A stretch of DNA of 64,000 nucleotides, from contig NZ_JAAGVZ010000016.1 of NCBI RefSeq assembly GCF_010882125.1, forward strand, positions 1 to 64,000. Reading direction: 5' to 3'. Position numbers and translations under genes: made by a program. This DNA comes from Peribacillus alkalitolerans. GTDB lineage: Bacteria; Bacillota; Bacilli; Bacillales; DSM-1321. Numbering within the stretch: the stretch's first letter is position 1; each line of letters begins with the position of its first letter. Positions 37,004 through 47,447 of the stretch are shown one piece after another. The notes under the pieces were generated by a model that saw only the letters and a list, made by a program, of their open reading frames with translations, made no database searches and was not told the origin of the DNA.

Positions 37004-37504
37004 ATGTTAAAGGTACAAGAAATTAGAGAACTTATTAAGTTAGTTGATCACTCAAATATTGATGAATTTGAATTTGAAACTGAAGGCACTAAAATCAAAA
37101 TGAAGAAAACAGGTGCTGAACAAGTGGGTGTAATGGTTGCTTCTCAGCCAGTTGTTGAAAAGCAAGTTGCTGTGCAAACGCCAGTCGTTCAACAAGCACC
37201 AAGCGTTGAAAGTACTGTTGTAAATGAAGTTCCAATTAAAGAAGAAAACCAAGCTATTAATGAAAACTTACATAAAATTGTTTCACCTATGGTTGGTACA
37301 TTCTATCAGTCACCATCTCCAGATACTGATGCTTACGTTAAGGTTGGAAGTAAAGTGAATAAGGATACTGTAGTATGTATCGTCGAGGCTATGAAGCTAT
37401 TCAATGAAATAGAATCAGAAGTTTCAGGTGAAATCGTGGAAGTATTAGTGAAAGACGGTCAATTGGTTGAATACGGTCAGCCTTTATTTTTGGTAAAAGC
37501 TTAA
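37004..37504 (+). CDS. accB: Biotin carboxyl carrier protein of acetyl-CoA carboxylase
   Basis: A 166-residue carrier. An N-terminal helical part (1-35), a proline/valine-rich linker (45-80) and a C-terminal biotinyl domain with the biotin lysine at residue 131 in VEAMKLF. The thumb region [12 protein letters not shown] is typical of bacterial AccB. ATG after AGGGGTGCAAGGTA. Operon with accC and probably yqhY; acetyl-CoA carboxylase makes malonyl-CoA for fatty acid synthesis. Confidence 0.95.
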   Translation: MLKVQEIRELIKLVDHSNIDEFEFETEGTKIKMKKTGAEQVGVMVASQPVVEKQVAVQTPVVQQAPSVESTVVNEVPIKEENQAINENLHKIVSPMVGTFYQSPSPDTDAYVKVGSKVNKDTVVCIVEAMKLFNEIESEVSGEIVEVLVKDGQLVEYGQPLFLVKA

Positions 37505-37522
37505 GTGAGGAGCGAAAAGCAA

Positions 37523-38875
37523 ATGATCAAAAAACTGTTGGTAGCAAACAGAGGGGAGATTGCGGTACGTGTCATCCGAGCTTGTAAAGAGCTTGGAATA
37601 GAAACGGTAGCAGTCTTTTCAGAACCGGATCGGGATGCCCTTCATGTTCAATTGGCTGATGAAGCGTATTGTATTGGGCCTAAAACATCTAAGGAAAGTT
37701 ATTTGAACTTCACTAATATTATTAGTACAGCAAAATTGACCGGATCGGATGCGATTCACCCTGGTTACGGATTTTTAGCTGAAAATGCCGATTTTGCTGA
37801 ACTTTGTAGAGAATGTTCTATCACATTTGTAGGGCCTTCCCCAGAGGCAATTTCTAAAATGGGAACAAAGGACGTAGCACGGGAAACCATGCGTGAAGCG
37901 GGGGTTCCTATCGTTCCAGGTTCAAAAGGAATTGTAAAGGATATTGATGAAGCCCTAGAATTAGCTGAAAAAATTAACTTTCCAGTCATCATCAAAGCGA
38001 CTGCTGGTGGTGGTGGAAAGGGAATTAGGGTAGCACGGACAAAAGAAGAATTGATAAAAGGTATCCAAATGACCCAGCAGGAAGCGATGACTGCTTTTGG
38101 TAATCCTGGAGTCTATCTTGAAAAATTCATTGAGGATTTCCGTCATGTTGAAATCCAAGTAATGGCTGATAATTTCGGAAATACCATCCACCTTGGTGAA
38201 CGTGATTGTACAATCCAACGTAGAATGCAAAAACTTCTAGAAGAAACTCCTTCACCTGCAATCGATGGTGAAATACGAAAAGAAATGGGTGAAGCTGCGG
38301 TTAAGGCTGCCCTTGCTGTAGAGTATACTGGTGCAGGTACAGTAGAATTCATTTACGATTATAAAGAACGAAAATTTTACTTCATGGAAATGAATACCCG
38401 CATCCAAGTGGAACATCCCGTTACAGAGATGGTTACGGGTGTTGACTTAATCAAGGAGCAAATAAAAGTTGCATCTGGAGAAAAACTTTGTTTAACTCAA
38501 GATGAAGTAACTTTTAATGGTTGGGCAATAGAATGTAGAATTAACGCTGAAAATCCAGAGAAAAACTTTATGCCTTCACCAGGGAAGATCAATATGTATC
38601 TTCCACCAGGTGGTTACGGCGTAAGGATTGATTCTGCTGCATATCCAGGCTATTCGATTCCTCCATACTATGATTCTATGATTGCGAAGGTAATCACCTA
38701 TGGAAAGACACGTGAAGAAGCAATTGATCGAATGAAACGTGCTCTTGGGGAATTTGTGGTAGAAGGCATTCATACTACGATACCTTTTCACTTGAAGTTA
38801 CTTCAGCATGAGAGGTTTGTAGAAGGAGAATTTAATACAAAGTTCCTCGAATTGTATGATGTTATGAATTCATAA
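37523..38875 (+). CDS. accC: Acetyl-CoA carboxylase biotin carboxylase subunit
   Basis: A 450-residue ATP-grasp enzyme that carboxylates the biotin of AccB. Seen: [17 protein letters not shown] at the N-terminus, ATP-binding glycine loop [14 protein letters not shown] (about 159-172), [14 protein letters not shown] with catalytic glutamate and arginine (about 288-301), and the C-terminal lid domain. ATG at 37523, 10 bases after GAGGAG; a GTG at 37505 adds six residues without a site. Length equals the B. subtilis protein. Confidence 0.96.
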   Translation: MIKKLLVANRGEIAVRVIRACKELGIETVAVFSEPDRDALHVQLADEAYCIGPKTSKESYLNFTNIISTAKLTGSDAIHPGYGFLAENADFAELCRECSITFVGPSPEAISKMGTKDVARETMREAGVPIVPGSKGIVKDIDEALELAEKINFPVIIKATAGGGGKGIRVARTKEELIKGIQMTQQEAMTAFGNPGVYLEKFIEDFRHVEIQVMADNFGNTIHLGERDCTIQRRMQKLLEETPSPAIDGEIRKEMGEAAVKAALAVEYTGAGTVEFIYDYKERKFYFMEMNTRIQVEHPVTEMVTGVDLIKEQIKVASGEKLCLTQDEVTFNGWAIECRINAENPEKNFMPSPGKINMYLPPGGYGVRIDSAAYPGYSIPPYYDSMIAKVITYGKTREEAIDRMKRALGEFVVEGIHTTIPFHLKLLQHERFVEGEFNTKFLELYDVMNS

Positions 38876-38897
38876 ATGTAATTGGGAGGTACTGTAT

Positions 38898-39305
38898 ATG
38901 ACTGAAAATAATATGTTAGAAATGACTACTAACAATGATGGATTGGGCAAAGTAGAGATTGCGCCTGAAGTTATTGAGGTAATCGCTGGGATTGCAGCTT
39001 CAGAAGTAGAAGGCGTTGCTCAAATGCGTGGGAATTTTGCTGCAGGTGTTGTTGAAAGACTTGGAAGGAAAAACCATGGTAAGGGTGTAAAAGTCGAACT
39101 TACTGAAGAAAGCATCAAAGTGGATGTTTACTGTGTAATGAAATTCGGTGTATCTATTCCTAAGGTTGCCCAAGAAGTACAAGACAATATCCGTCAAGCA
39201 TTATTGAACATGACTGCATTAGAAGCTGATGAAGTGAATGTACATGTTGTAGGCATTCAATTTGAAACTACTAAGCAAGAAGTGGAAATAGATTCGGAAG
39301 TGTAA
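38898..39305 (+). CDS. yqhY: Asp23/Gls24 family protein YqhY
   Basis: A 135-residue DUF322 protein. Family motifs: IAPEVIEVIAGIAASEVEGV near residues 19-39 and VDVYCVMKFGVSIPKVAQEVQ. In B. subtilis YqhY is encoded with accBC and modulates acetyl-CoA carboxylase activity; loss is quickly suppressed by acc mutations. The same linkage (23-base gap to accC) is conserved here. ATG after TGGGAGGTACTGTAT. Terminator follows. Confidence 0.93.
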   Translation: MTENNMLEMTTNNDGLGKVEIAPEVIEVIAGIAASEVEGVAQMRGNFAAGVVERLGRKNHGKGVKVELTEESIKVDVYCVMKFGVSIPKVAQEVQDNIRQALLNMTALEADEVNVHVVGIQFETTKQEVEIDSEV

Positions 39306-39308
39306 TAA

Positions 39309-39347
39309 AAAGCCCCAAAAGCCATTAATAGCTTTTGGGGCTTTTTT
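39309..39347 (+). terminator. accBC-yqhY terminator
   Basis: AGCCCCAAAAGC / GCTTTTGGGGCT stem with CATTAATA loop and six T's. Confidence 0.9.
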
Positions 39348-39612
39348 GCTTTTGAAAAAATGTTAAGACCAGATTAAAAGCATTATATTCGGAATAAACC
39401 TCATTAAGTCAGGAAAACATGATTTCAAGTTAGGATTATTCACTTACTCAAGAATAGTGATATTAGTGAGTAGTTGAAGTTCATACACATTAGCATTACA
39501 ATAAGATGATGCTTCCCCATACATGATGTAATGATCATATGTTGATATTTAGGAAAGTGAAAAACGTGGTACCCACTCTCTCTTGACTTCGTTTTTCTCT
39601 TGCATCCGGAAA

Positions 39613-39642
39613 TTGACATATATTTTTAATGATTTATATAAA
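39613..39642 (+). promoter_or_regulatory. Candidate promoter for nusB-folD
   Basis: TTGACA (39613-39618) and TATAAA (39637-39642), spacing 18, about 130 bases upstream of nusB. The rest of this 470-base gap shows no gene. A second possible -35 TTGAAT lies near 39692. Confidence 0.6.
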
Positions 39643-39773
39643 AAATTAAATAAAAATAGAAATTTCGTGAACGTTTCAAAAGGATATTCCGTTGAATGTT
39701 CGTTTATGATATCATGTTTATATTAGTTGATTTTCATCATTAGGGGAAAGAGTAGGATAGAAGGAGTAATAAA

Positions 39774-40166
39774 ATGAAGCGTAGAGAAGCAAGAGAAAAG
39801 GCTTTGCAAGCTCTTTTCCAAATTGATTTAGCAAAAGCCGAAATAGATGAAGCGATTACTAGCGTACTTGAAGATCAGAAATCTGATGAGTATTTTGAAT
39901 TCCTTGTAAAAGGGACGGTCGAAAAGCAAACAGAAATTGATTCATTATTAAAGGAAAACCTAGAAAAATGGAAGATTGAACGTTTGGCAAATGTAGACCG
40001 TAATATTCTACGAATGGCAGTATTCGAAATGATGGAAGTCAACGATACACCTATTAATGTTGTATTGGATGAAGCGATTGAGATTGCAAAATTGTACGGC
40101 GATGACCAGTCACCTAAATTTATCAATGCAGTTTTGTCCAAGGTTAAATCAGCTTTAAACAAATAA
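39774..40166 (+). CDS. nusB: Transcription antitermination factor NusB
   Basis: A 130-residue all-helical RNA-binding protein that with NusE binds boxA of rRNA operons. Family stretches: RREAREKALQALFQID at the start and VDRNILRMAVFEM, PINVVLDEAIEIAKLYG, PKFINAVLSKV towards the end. ATG after AGAAGGAGTAATAAA. Followed by folD 42 bases on. Confidence 0.95.
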   Translation: MKRREAREKALQALFQIDLAKAEIDEAITSVLEDQKSDEYFEFLVKGTVEKQTEIDSLLKENLEKWKIERLANVDRNILRMAVFEMMEVNDTPINVVLDEAIEIAKLYGDDQSPKFINAVLSKVKSALNK

Positions 40167-40208
40167 GAAAATGTGGGCGTTTTAATAGCGAGAGAGAGGG
40201 AGTATATG

Positions 40209-41084
40209 ATGACTGCACAAATTATTGATGGTACAAGCATTGCTCAGGAAGTTCGCCAAGAAATCGCGGATGAAGTTAAAAAGCTAAGAGAACATAATAT
40301 CGTTCCAGGTTTGGCTGTTATATTGGTTGGTACTAATCAAGCTTCAAGACGATATGTCACTATGAAGACAAAAGCATGCAATGATTTAGGGATGCATTCA
40401 GTTTTGATAGAGTACCCTGAAAATTTGACACAGGAAGAATTATTATTGAAGATCGAAGAATTAAATCAAGATGCATCCATCCATGGTATTTTGGTTCAAC
40501 TTCCTCTTCCTTCTCAAATTGAAGAAATGGCTGTAATTGATGCTATTTCACCTGAAAAGGATGTCGACGGATTCCATCCAATCAATATTGGGAAAATGAT
40601 GATAGGGCAAGATACTTTCTACCCTTGCACCCCTTATGGTGTGATGGTGATGCTTGAAAAGATCGGTTTCAACCCAGAAGGTAAGCATGCTGTTATTGTT
40701 GGACGTAGTAATATTGTTGGAAAACCACAAGGTCAATTACTGCTAAACCGGAATGCGACAGTTACATACTGTCATTCCAAGACAGAAAATCTTGAAGCAT
40801 TTACGAAAAATGCCGATTTATTGGTTGTGGCTGTTGGGAAAAGGAATGTAATCCGACGCGAGCATGTAAAGCAAGGAGCGGTCGTTATCGATGTAGGAAT
40901 GAATACGGATGACGATGGCAAGTTATGTGGTGATGTGGATTTCCAAGGTGTTAGAGAAATCGCATCTTACATCACTCCAGTCCCAAAAGGGGTTGGTCCT
41001 ATGACAATCACTATGCTTTTATTTAATACATTAAAATCTGCAAAAAACATATACTCACTTAAACTTGATACTTTGAAATGCTGA
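40209..41084 (+). CDS. folD: Bifunctional methylenetetrahydrofolate dehydrogenase/cyclohydrolase FolD
   Basis: A 291-residue enzyme interconverting 5,10-methylene- and 10-formyl-tetrahydrofolate. Seen: YVTMKTKACNDLG with the catalytic lysine, GILVQLPLPSQI, KDVDGFHPINIG, the NADP site VIVGRSNIVGKP and TPVPKGVGPMTI. I choose ATG 40209, 7 bases behind GGGAG; ATG 40206 is equally in frame. The C-terminus is a few residues longer than usual. Folate one-carbon units connect it to the glycine cleavage genes upstream. Confidence 0.94.
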   Translation: MTAQIIDGTSIAQEVRQEIADEVKKLREHNIVPGLAVILVGTNQASRRYVTMKTKACNDLGMHSVLIEYPENLTQEELLLKIEELNQDASIHGILVQLPLPSQIEEMAVIDAISPEKDVDGFHPINIGKMMIGQDTFYPCTPYGVMVMLEKIGFNPEGKHAVIVGRSNIVGKPQGQLLLNRNATVTYCHSKTENLEAFTKNADLLVVAVGKRNVIRREHVKQGAVVIDVGMNTDDDGKLCGDVDFQGVREIASYITPVPKGVGPMTITMLLFNTLKSAKNIYSLKLDTLKC

Positions 41085-41100
41085 TAAACTTGACTTTCTT

Positions 41101-41204
41101 TTAACTAGAAAACTTTGTGGCACCGTGCTTAGAGCAGGTGTTGCGGAATTACACTAGGATTATCTTCCTTTTTTGAGACTCCTAAGTCGAGTTACATTTA
41201 GTTG
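41101..41204 (-). repeat. Dispersed repeat, inverted copy of the gcv-leader element
   Basis: The reverse complement reads TTGCGACAACTAAATG.., GACTTAGGAGTCTC, GGAAGATAATCC and ends AAAGTTTTCTAGTTAAAAG, aligning with 13334-13446. The closing hairpin is less perfect here (GCTCTAAGCACGGTGC). It lies between folD and its terminator. Confidence 0.6.
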
Positions 41205-41238
41205 TCGCAATAAAATAACACTTATAGTGAATGTATTG

Positions 41239-41272
41239 GCCCACTTGTTTATAATAAACAAGTGGGCTTTTA
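41239..41272 (+). terminator. folD terminator
   Basis: GCCCACTTGTTTA / TAAACAAGTGGGC stem with TAA loop then TTTTATAT. It stands 155 bases behind the stop because a repeat lies between. Confidence 0.88.
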
Positions 41273-41339
41273 TATAGAGCGCTTTTTCTTTTCGTGTTAC
41301 GATAAGTAGACTATGCACTGGTTAAAAGGAGTTTTTTTA

Positions 41340-42695
41340 TTGGGAATACAACAATATTTGACAATAACGGCCTTGACTAAATATATAAAAAGAAAATTCG
41401 ATGTAGACCACCACTTGCAAGATGTATATGTGAAAGGGGAAATATCCAATTTCAAACGGCATTCAAGTGGTCATATGTATTTCACATTAAAGGATGAAAA
41501 AAGCAGATTACTGGCAGTCATGTTCCATCATCATAATTCTTCATTGGCATTTGTGCCTGAGAATGGAATGAATATCCTAGTCAGAGGTGAAATATCTGTT
41601 TATGAGCAGAGTGGCAATTATCAAATTTATGTTAAAGAGATGAATACCGATGGTATAGGAGATTTATTTGTTCGATTTGAACAACTGAAAAAAAAGCTAT
41701 CTGACGAAGGATTATTTTCTACTCAATATAAAAAACAAATTCCAAAATTTCCGAAAGCAATTGGTATCATTACTTCTCCAACAGGTGCTGCAATTCGTGA
41801 TGTATTAACAACAATTGAACGTAGATATCCGTTAGTAAAGGCTGTTGTGATACCAGCATTGGTTCAAGGGCCGAATGCCCCTGATTCCATTTGTAAAGGG
41901 ATTGAAAAAGCAAATTCAATGGGAGATTTAGACGTATTAATTGTAGGTCGAGGCGGAGGATCCATTGAAGAACTATGGGCCTTTAATGAAGAAGTAGTGG
42001 CAAAGGCGATTTTCCAGTCAAAACTACCAATCATTTCAGCAGTCGGCCATGAAACGGATACCACGATAGCGGATATGGTTGCTGATATAAGAGCTGCCAC
42101 TCCAACTGGTGCTGCTGAGATGGCAGTCCCTTCAAAGGATGAACTTTTAAATAGGATTCAGGTCCTTCAAAAAAGGAATAAAGCCGTCATGAACAAAATA
42201 TTTGTACAAGCTGAATCTAAAGTCATTCAATTGGAGAAATCATATGCTTTTCGTTATCCTAGAAAGCTATATGAGCAAAAATTAGAACAACTTGATAAAG
42301 AAATGGAACGGTTAAAAAAAGGAAGTACAAGATATTTTCAACAACAAAATGAGCAATTTGAATCTCTTAAAACATTATTAAAACGTCATCATCCACTAGC
42401 ATCAGTTGAAAGTGCCTTGCAAAATGTTGAAACGCTTGGGAGAAATTTAGATAAGCACTTTAAATCAATTACTTCTGAAAAAGAAAAGGATTTAATTCAT
42501 GCAATGAGTAAGTTATCAACTCTAAATCCACTAAGTATTATGGCAAGAGGATATAGTGTCGTTTTTAATGAAAATGAAGAATTAATCAAAAGTAAGTCAC
42601 AAATCTCAAAAGGTGATACAATCCAAGTGGTATTAAAAGATGGGAAACTTGAGTGTGAGGTAAAGGATATAAAGGAGAGTGCAATAAATGAGTAA
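41340..42695 (+). CDS. xseA: Exodeoxyribonuclease VII large subunit
   Basis: A 451-residue nuclease subunit. N-terminal OB domain ([23 protein letters not shown], about 30-52), catalytic region with [11 protein letters not shown] and [13 protein letters not shown], and a C-terminal coiled coil (about 280-400) where XseB subunits bind. I use TTG at 41340 ([15 protein letters not shown]), 8 bases after AAAAGGAG, matching homologues; ATG 41313 lies before this binding site. It overlaps xseB by 8 bases. Confidence 0.93.
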   Translation: MGIQQYLTITALTKYIKRKFDVDHHLQDVYVKGEISNFKRHSSGHMYFTLKDEKSRLLAVMFHHHNSSLAFVPENGMNILVRGEISVYEQSGNYQIYVKEMNTDGIGDLFVRFEQLKKKLSDEGLFSTQYKKQIPKFPKAIGIITSPTGAAIRDVLTTIERRYPLVKAVVIPALVQGPNAPDSICKGIEKANSMGDLDVLIVGRGGGSIEELWAFNEEVVAKAIFQSKLPIISAVGHETDTTIADMVADIRAATPTGAAEMAVPSKDELLNRIQVLQKRNKAVMNKIFVQAESKVIQLEKSYAFRYPRKLYEQKLEQLDKEMERLKKGSTRYFQQQNEQFESLKTLLKRHHPLASVESALQNVETLGRNLDKHFKSITSEKEKDLIHAMSKLSTLNPLSIMARGYSVVFNENEELIKSKSQISKGDTIQVVLKDGKLECEVKDIKESAINE

Positions 42696-42924
42696 GGAAA
42701 AGGAATTAACATTTGAAGAAGCATTGAAAGAGTTAGAAACAATTGTTGATCACTTAGAAGATGGAGATGTTCCATTAGAAGAAGCGATTGCCATTTATAA
42801 AAAAGGAATGGATTTATCCAAGCTATGTCATCAAAAGCTTCAATCCGTACAAAAGCAACTTGTTGAAATCATGAATGAAGATGGTGAATTACAGCCATTT
42901 GTAATGAACGAGGAGGGAAAGTAG
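42688..42924 (+). CDS. xseB: Exodeoxyribonuclease VII small subunit
   Basis: A 78-residue, acidic, two-helix protein with the family motif [21 protein letters not shown] and [18 protein letters not shown]. Several copies bind XseA and are needed for degradation of single-stranded DNA to short oligonucleotides. ATG after AAAGGAGAGTGCAATAA; ends one base into ispA. Confidence 0.95.
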   Translation: MSKEKELTFEEALKELETIVDHLEDGDVPLEEAIAIYKKGMDLSKLCHQKLQSVQKQLVEIMNEDGELQPFVMNEEGK

Positions 42925-43814
42925 TGAGCTTTTCTTCTTTTTCTGATTTTGCAAACCAATGTAAAGATACGATTGACCGGGAATTAGTCGACATCGTAGG
43001 CGAGCTTTCCATTCCTAATACACTTAAAGAAGCCATGCTTTACTCACTGGAAGCTGGGGGAAAGAGGATTCGTCCATTATTAATATTTGCAGTCCTTGCT
43101 TCTTTCCAAAAAGATGTAAAAATTGGGATTCCAGCTGCATGTGCTATTGAAATGATTCATACATATTCCTTAATACACGATGATTTGCCTAGCATGGACA
43201 ATGATGATTTAAGAAGGGGGAAGCCGACAAACCATATTGTTTTTGGTGAGGCTATGGCAATCCTTGCTGGAGATGCATTGCTGACACATAGTTTTGAGGT
43301 ATTATCAAAAGAAATTGGCAATGTATCACCAGAAATTCAAATCAGTCTAATTCGTCTAATTTCCAACGCTGCAGGAGCTTCAGGTATGGTGGGTGGACAG
43401 GTTGCTGATATTGAAGGCGAAAATAAACAGCTTTCTTTAGAAGAATTACGCTATGTCCATAATCATAAGACTGGTAAGCTTCTTGTGGCTTCAGTAATGG
43501 CTGGTGCAATACTTTCAAATACATCTAGCGAACAAGCTTATCACTTAGAACGCTTTGCAGAACATGTAGGGATAGCTTTTCAAATCAAGGATGATATCCT
43601 TGATATTGAAGGAAAAGAAGAATTGATTGGAAAAAAGGTCGGTAGTGATATTGCCAATCAAAAGAGTACCTACCCTTCATTGCTTGGTTTAGAAGGTGCC
43701 AAGGATATGCTCGCTAGAGAAGTATCATCTGCTAAGGACCATGTAACAAAAACAGGTTTAAATGCACCGTTACTTCATGCCTTAATCGATTTGATCGCCA
43801 AACGAAATCATTAA
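42924..43814 (+). CDS. ispA: Farnesyl diphosphate synthase (polyprenyl synthetase) IspA
   Basis: A 296-residue trans-isoprenyl diphosphate synthase making C15 farnesyl diphosphate. First aspartate-rich motif LIHDDLPSMDNDDLRRG (about 80-96), second FQIKDDILDIEG (about 220-231), GGKRIRP at 45-51. GTG start overlaps the xseB stop (TAGTG). It precedes dxs as in B. subtilis, joining isoprenoid genes. Confidence 0.94.
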   Translation: MSFSSFSDFANQCKDTIDRELVDIVGELSIPNTLKEAMLYSLEAGGKRIRPLLIFAVLASFQKDVKIGIPAACAIEMIHTYSLIHDDLPSMDNDDLRRGKPTNHIVFGEAMAILAGDALLTHSFEVLSKEIGNVSPEIQISLIRLISNAAGASGMVGGQVADIEGENKQLSLEELRYVHNHKTGKLLVASVMAGAILSNTSSEQAYHLERFAEHVGIAFQIKDDILDIEGKEELIGKKVGSDIANQKSTYPSLLGLEGAKDMLAREVSSAKDHVTKTGLNAPLLHALIDLIAKRNH

Positions 43815-43875
43815 ACAGGCATGGTTTGAGAAGAAATCTTTTATATGTTATATTAATAAATAAATTTCCCTTTTA

Positions 43876-43900
43876 GGCTTGCAATATAGCAAGCCTTTTA
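43876..43900 (+). terminator. Probable terminator after ispA
   Basis: GGCTTGC-aatata-GCAAGCC followed by TTTTAGTTT. A short stem, so readthrough into dxs is possible. Confidence 0.6.
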
Positions 43901-43995
43901 GTTTACTCTATCAAACTAATGTAATAAAGAATAAAAGGGCCTAACATATAAAAAACTTCTTACATATTAAGAAATATAGAAAGTGAGTGATCCTA

Positions 43996-45891
43996 TTGGA
44001 TCTTCTGTCGATAAAAGACCCACGCTTTTTAAAGGAAATGAATATAGAACAGCTTGAAAAATTAAGTGAGGAAATTCGTCAGTTCCTAATTGAAAAGTTA
44101 TCTGTTACAGGCGGTCATATCGGTCCAAATCTTGGAGTTGTAGAACTGACGGTAGCTCTTCATAAGGTATTTTCAAGTCCTCGAGATAAGATTATTTGGG
44201 ATGTAGGGCACCAATCATATGTTCATAAAATACTCACGGGTCGTGCATGTGAATTTGATACTCTTCGACAATATAAAGGGTTATGTGGATTCCCGAAACG
44301 GAATGAAAGTGAGCATGACGTATGGGAAACGGGGCATAGTTCCACTTCCTTATCTGCTGCGATGGGTATGGCGATTTCAAGAGATTTGAAAAAAGAAAAG
44401 AGCTATGTATTACCAGTGATCGGTGATGGTGCTTTGACTGGTGGGATGGCCTTAGAAGCTTTAAATCATATTGGGCATGAAAAGAAGGATATGATTGTCA
44501 TTTTGAATGATAATGAAATGTCAATTGCGCCGAATGTCGGAGCCCTCCATAATATACTCGGCCAGCTAAGGACTGCTGGTAAATACAATTGGGTGAAAGA
44601 TGAACTTGAATATTTGTTGAAGAAAATTCCTGCTGTAGGTGGAAAACTTGCTTCAACTGCCGAACGTGTTAAGGATAGTTTAAAATATTTATTTGTCTCA
44701 GGGATGTTTTTTGAAGAGTTAGGGTTTACCTATCTAGGTCCAGTCGATGGGCATAACTATGAAGACCTGATTGAAAACCTTCATTATGCTAAGAAAACAT
44801 CTGGGCCTGTGTTATTGCATGTTATCACAAAAAAAGGCAAGGGTTATCATCCTGCTGAATCGGACAAGACAGGCACTTGGCATGGCACAGGACCATACAA
44901 AATCGAGACGGGAGCTTTTGTTAAACCTAAACAGGCACCGCCTGCATGGAGCTCTTTGGTAAGTGAAACCGTTCGAAATCTAGCGCGTGAAGATGAAAGA
45001 ATAGTTGCCATTACACCTGCAATGCCTGTTGGATCCAAACTTGAAGGCTTTGCTACTGAGTTTCCAGACCGTATGTTCGATGTTGGGATTGCTGAACAGC
45101 ATGCAACTACAGTGGCAGCAGGACTGGCCACCCAAAATATGAAACCATTCTTGGCTATTTATTCTACATTCCTTCAAAGGGCATACGACCAGGTGGTTCA
45201 TGATATCTGTAGACAAAATTTAAATGTATTCATTGGAATTGATCGCGCGGGTCTAGTAGGAGCTGATGGAGAAACGCATCAAGGAGTATTTGATATCGCG
45301 TTTTTGCGCCATCTTCCCAACCTGGTCCTTATGATGCCGAAAGACGAGAATGAAGGTCAACATTTGGTCAACACTGCTGTTAAATATGATGCCGGTCCTA
45401 TTGCTCTTAGATTTCCTAGAGGGAATGGCTATGGCGTGAAAATGGATGAGCAATTAAAGGAAATCCCGATTGGTTCATGGGAAGTGTTGAAAGATGGTTC
45501 TGACGTAGTCATTCTTACCTTTGGAACAACTATTCCAATGTGTATGGAGGCAGCTGAAAACCTTGAAAAACAAGGGTTTTCCGTCAGGGTCGTAAATGCA
45601 AGGTTTATTAAACCGATGGATGAAGCAATGTTAACACAAATATTTGCTGAAGGTTTGCCAATTCTGACAGTTGAAGAAGCGTGCCTACAAGGTGGTTTTG
45701 GAAGTGGTGTACTAGAGCTTGCAGAAGAAATGGGAGTTTACAGCCATCCAATCAGAAGAATGGGTATCCCAGATCGTTTCATCGAACATGGCAACGTAGA
45801 TCAGTTGTTGGAAGAAATTGGTCTTACAACTGAAGGGATAACTGAAAAAATTATTTCTATGGTTCCAAAGAAAAAACAACAAAGGGCTTAA
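43996..45891 (+). CDS. dxs: 1-deoxy-D-xylulose-5-phosphate synthase
   Basis: A 631-residue thiamine-diphosphate enzyme joining pyruvate and glyceraldehyde 3-phosphate, first step of the MEP isoprenoid route. Seen: [18 protein letters not shown], ThDP motif [31 protein letters not shown] and RFPRGNG. I use TTG at 43996 ([11 protein letters not shown]), as in homologues; a GTG at 43987 adds three residues. Only a weak AAAGTGAG precedes it. Followed 4 bases later by yqxC. Confidence 0.95.
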   Translation: MDLLSIKDPRFLKEMNIEQLEKLSEEIRQFLIEKLSVTGGHIGPNLGVVELTVALHKVFSSPRDKIIWDVGHQSYVHKILTGRACEFDTLRQYKGLCGFPKRNESEHDVWETGHSSTSLSAAMGMAISRDLKKEKSYVLPVIGDGALTGGMALEALNHIGHEKKDMIVILNDNEMSIAPNVGALHNILGQLRTAGKYNWVKDELEYLLKKIPAVGGKLASTAERVKDSLKYLFVSGMFFEELGFTYLGPVDGHNYEDLIENLHYAKKTSGPVLLHVITKKGKGYHPAESDKTGTWHGTGPYKIETGAFVKPKQAPPAWSSLVSETVRNLAREDERIVAITPAMPVGSKLEGFATEFPDRMFDVGIAEQHATTVAAGLATQNMKPFLAIYSTFLQRAYDQVVHDICRQNLNVFIGIDRAGLVGADGETHQGVFDIAFLRHLPNLVLMMPKDENEGQHLVNTAVKYDAGPIALRFPRGNGYGVKMDEQLKEIPIGSWEVLKDGSDVVILTFGTTIPMCMEAAENLEKQGFSVRVVNARFIKPMDEAMLTQIFAEGLPILTVEEACLQGGFGSGVLELAEEMGVYSHPIRRMGIPDRFIEHGNVDQLLEEIGLTTEGITEKIISMVPKKKQQRA

Positions 45892-45895
45892 TTAA

Positions 45896-46732
45896 ATGAA
45901 AGCAAAAAAGGAACGAATTGATATTTTACTTGTAGAGCAAGGTCTTGCTGAAACAAGAGAAAAAGCTAAAAGAGCTATTATGGCTGGGTTAGTTTATTGT
46001 AATGAAGAGCGCTTGGACAAACCTGGAGAAAAAATACCTGCAGATTCGCTTCTAACCGTAAAAGGTCAAGTGATGCCGTATGTTTCAAGAGGTGGATACA
46101 AGCTTGAAAAAGCTTTAAAAGAATTCGATTTAACCGTCGATGGCAAAGTACTTTTAGATATAGGAGCATCTACAGGCGGATTTACTGATTGTGCTTTGCA
46201 AAACGGTGCAAAGATGTCTTATGCATTAGATGTAGGATATAACCAGCTAGCTTGGAAATTAAGACAAGACGAACGCGTTGTTGTCATGGAACGCACGAAT
46301 TTCAGATATGTTACTCCAGCAGATTTAGCAGGAGAAATGCCTAATTTTGCTAGCATAGATGTTTCTTTTATTTCCTTAACCTTAATTCTCCCAGTCTTGA
46401 AGACATTACTTGTTTCAAATAGTGATGTTGTCGCGCTCATTAAACCTCAATTCGAAGCAGGTAGGGAGCAAGTAGGGAAAAAGGGGATTGTCAGGGATAA
46501 AAAAGTTCACCGTCAGGTTATTGATAAAATTGTCACATTTGCTATCGGTTTAGGGTTTGATGTGAAAAATCTTTCTTTTTCTCCTATTACAGGTGGAGAT
46601 GGCAATATTGAATTTTTATTGCACCTTTTATGGACGGGTGAAAAAGAACAGGGGTCAATTTTAATGTCGACTTCTATTGAGGATGTTGTTGAAAGCGCTC
46701 ATGTTCAATTAAAGAAAGAGACAAACGAATAG
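45896..46732 (+). CDS. yqxC: TlyA/RrmJ-type RNA methyltransferase YqxC
   Basis: A 278-residue protein with an N-terminal S4 RNA-binding domain (about 4-65, RIDILLVEQGLAETREKAKR) and a FtsJ-like SAM methyltransferase domain (DIGASTGGFTDCALQ at about 82-96, ALIKPQFEAGR). TlyA relatives 2-prime-O-methylate rRNA; the target in Bacillus is not settled, and the old name hemolysin A is misleading. ATG without a clear strong site; translation is likely coupled to dxs. Confidence 0.92.
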   Translation: MKAKKERIDILLVEQGLAETREKAKRAIMAGLVYCNEERLDKPGEKIPADSLLTVKGQVMPYVSRGGYKLEKALKEFDLTVDGKVLLDIGASTGGFTDCALQNGAKMSYALDVGYNQLAWKLRQDERVVVMERTNFRYVTPADLAGEMPNFASIDVSFISLTLILPVLKTLLVSNSDVVALIKPQFEAGREQVGKKGIVRDKKVHRQVIDKIVTFAIGLGFDVKNLSFSPITGGDGNIEFLLHLLWTGEKEQGSILMSTSIEDVVESAHVQLKKETNE

Positions 46733-46746
46733 TTTTGTAAAATGGG

Positions 46747-46776
46747 GCCTGATTCTTAGTTGAGTCAGGCTTTTTC
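46747..46776 (+). terminator. yqxC terminator
   Basis: GCCTGA(TT)C..GAGTCAGGC stem followed by TTTTTC. Confidence 0.8.
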
Positions 46777-46979
46777 GATTATTAAATGGCCTTACAGGTA
46801 AACTTATTTGTGCAGGATTTACAGAAAAAATATCGAATAATATTCTAACCCAGTTGTATGAATATGACGTTTAAGGTCGAATCTTGTATAATTACATATA
46901 CAACATATAAAAAAAAGGGTATCATTTTTATGCGATACAAGATTATTTTTTTCAAACATGCCATATTTAGAGGTGCTTA

Positions 46980-47429
46980 ATGAACAAAGGACAACGACAT
47001 ATAAAAATACGTGACATAATTGCCAATAACGATATTGAAACACAGGATGACTTAGTGGATGAACTGAAGAATGCGGGGTTTAACGTTACTCAAGCAACGA
47101 TTTCTCGGGACATAAAAGAACTCCATCTTGTTAAAGTGCCATTAATGGATGGTAGATACAAATATAGTCTTCCTGCTGATCAAAGATTCAATCCGTTGCA
47201 AAAATTAAAGAGGTCTTTAATTGATGCTTTCATTCGCATCGATTCAGCAAGTCATTTATTAGTGATGAAAACGTTGCCAGGTAATGCTCAGGCGATAGGG
47301 GCTTTGATTGATAATTTGGATTGGGAAGAAATCCTTGGGACCATCTGTGGGGATGATACTTGTTTAATCATTTGTAGAACTCCAGAAGATACAGAGATTA
47401 TCTCACAACGTTTCTTAAACATGCTCTAA
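46980..47429 (+). CDS. ahrC: Arginine repressor AhrC/ArgR
   Basis: A 149-residue hexameric regulator. Winged HTH at the N-terminus with the recognition element [19 protein letters not shown] (about 35-53). The C-terminal domain contains [14 protein letters not shown] and [14 protein letters not shown], the arginine-binding region. It represses arginine synthesis and activates its breakdown. ATG after AGAGGTGCTTA. The gene lies directly before recN, the classical Bacillus arrangement. Confidence 0.95.
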   Translation: MNKGQRHIKIRDIIANNDIETQDDLVDELKNAGFNVTQATISRDIKELHLVKVPLMDGRYKYSLPADQRFNPLQKLKRSLIDAFIRIDSASHLLVMKTLPGNAQAIGALIDNLDWEEILGTICGDDTCLIICRTPEDTEIISQRFLNML

Positions 47430-47447
47430 TAATAGAGGTGATGTATT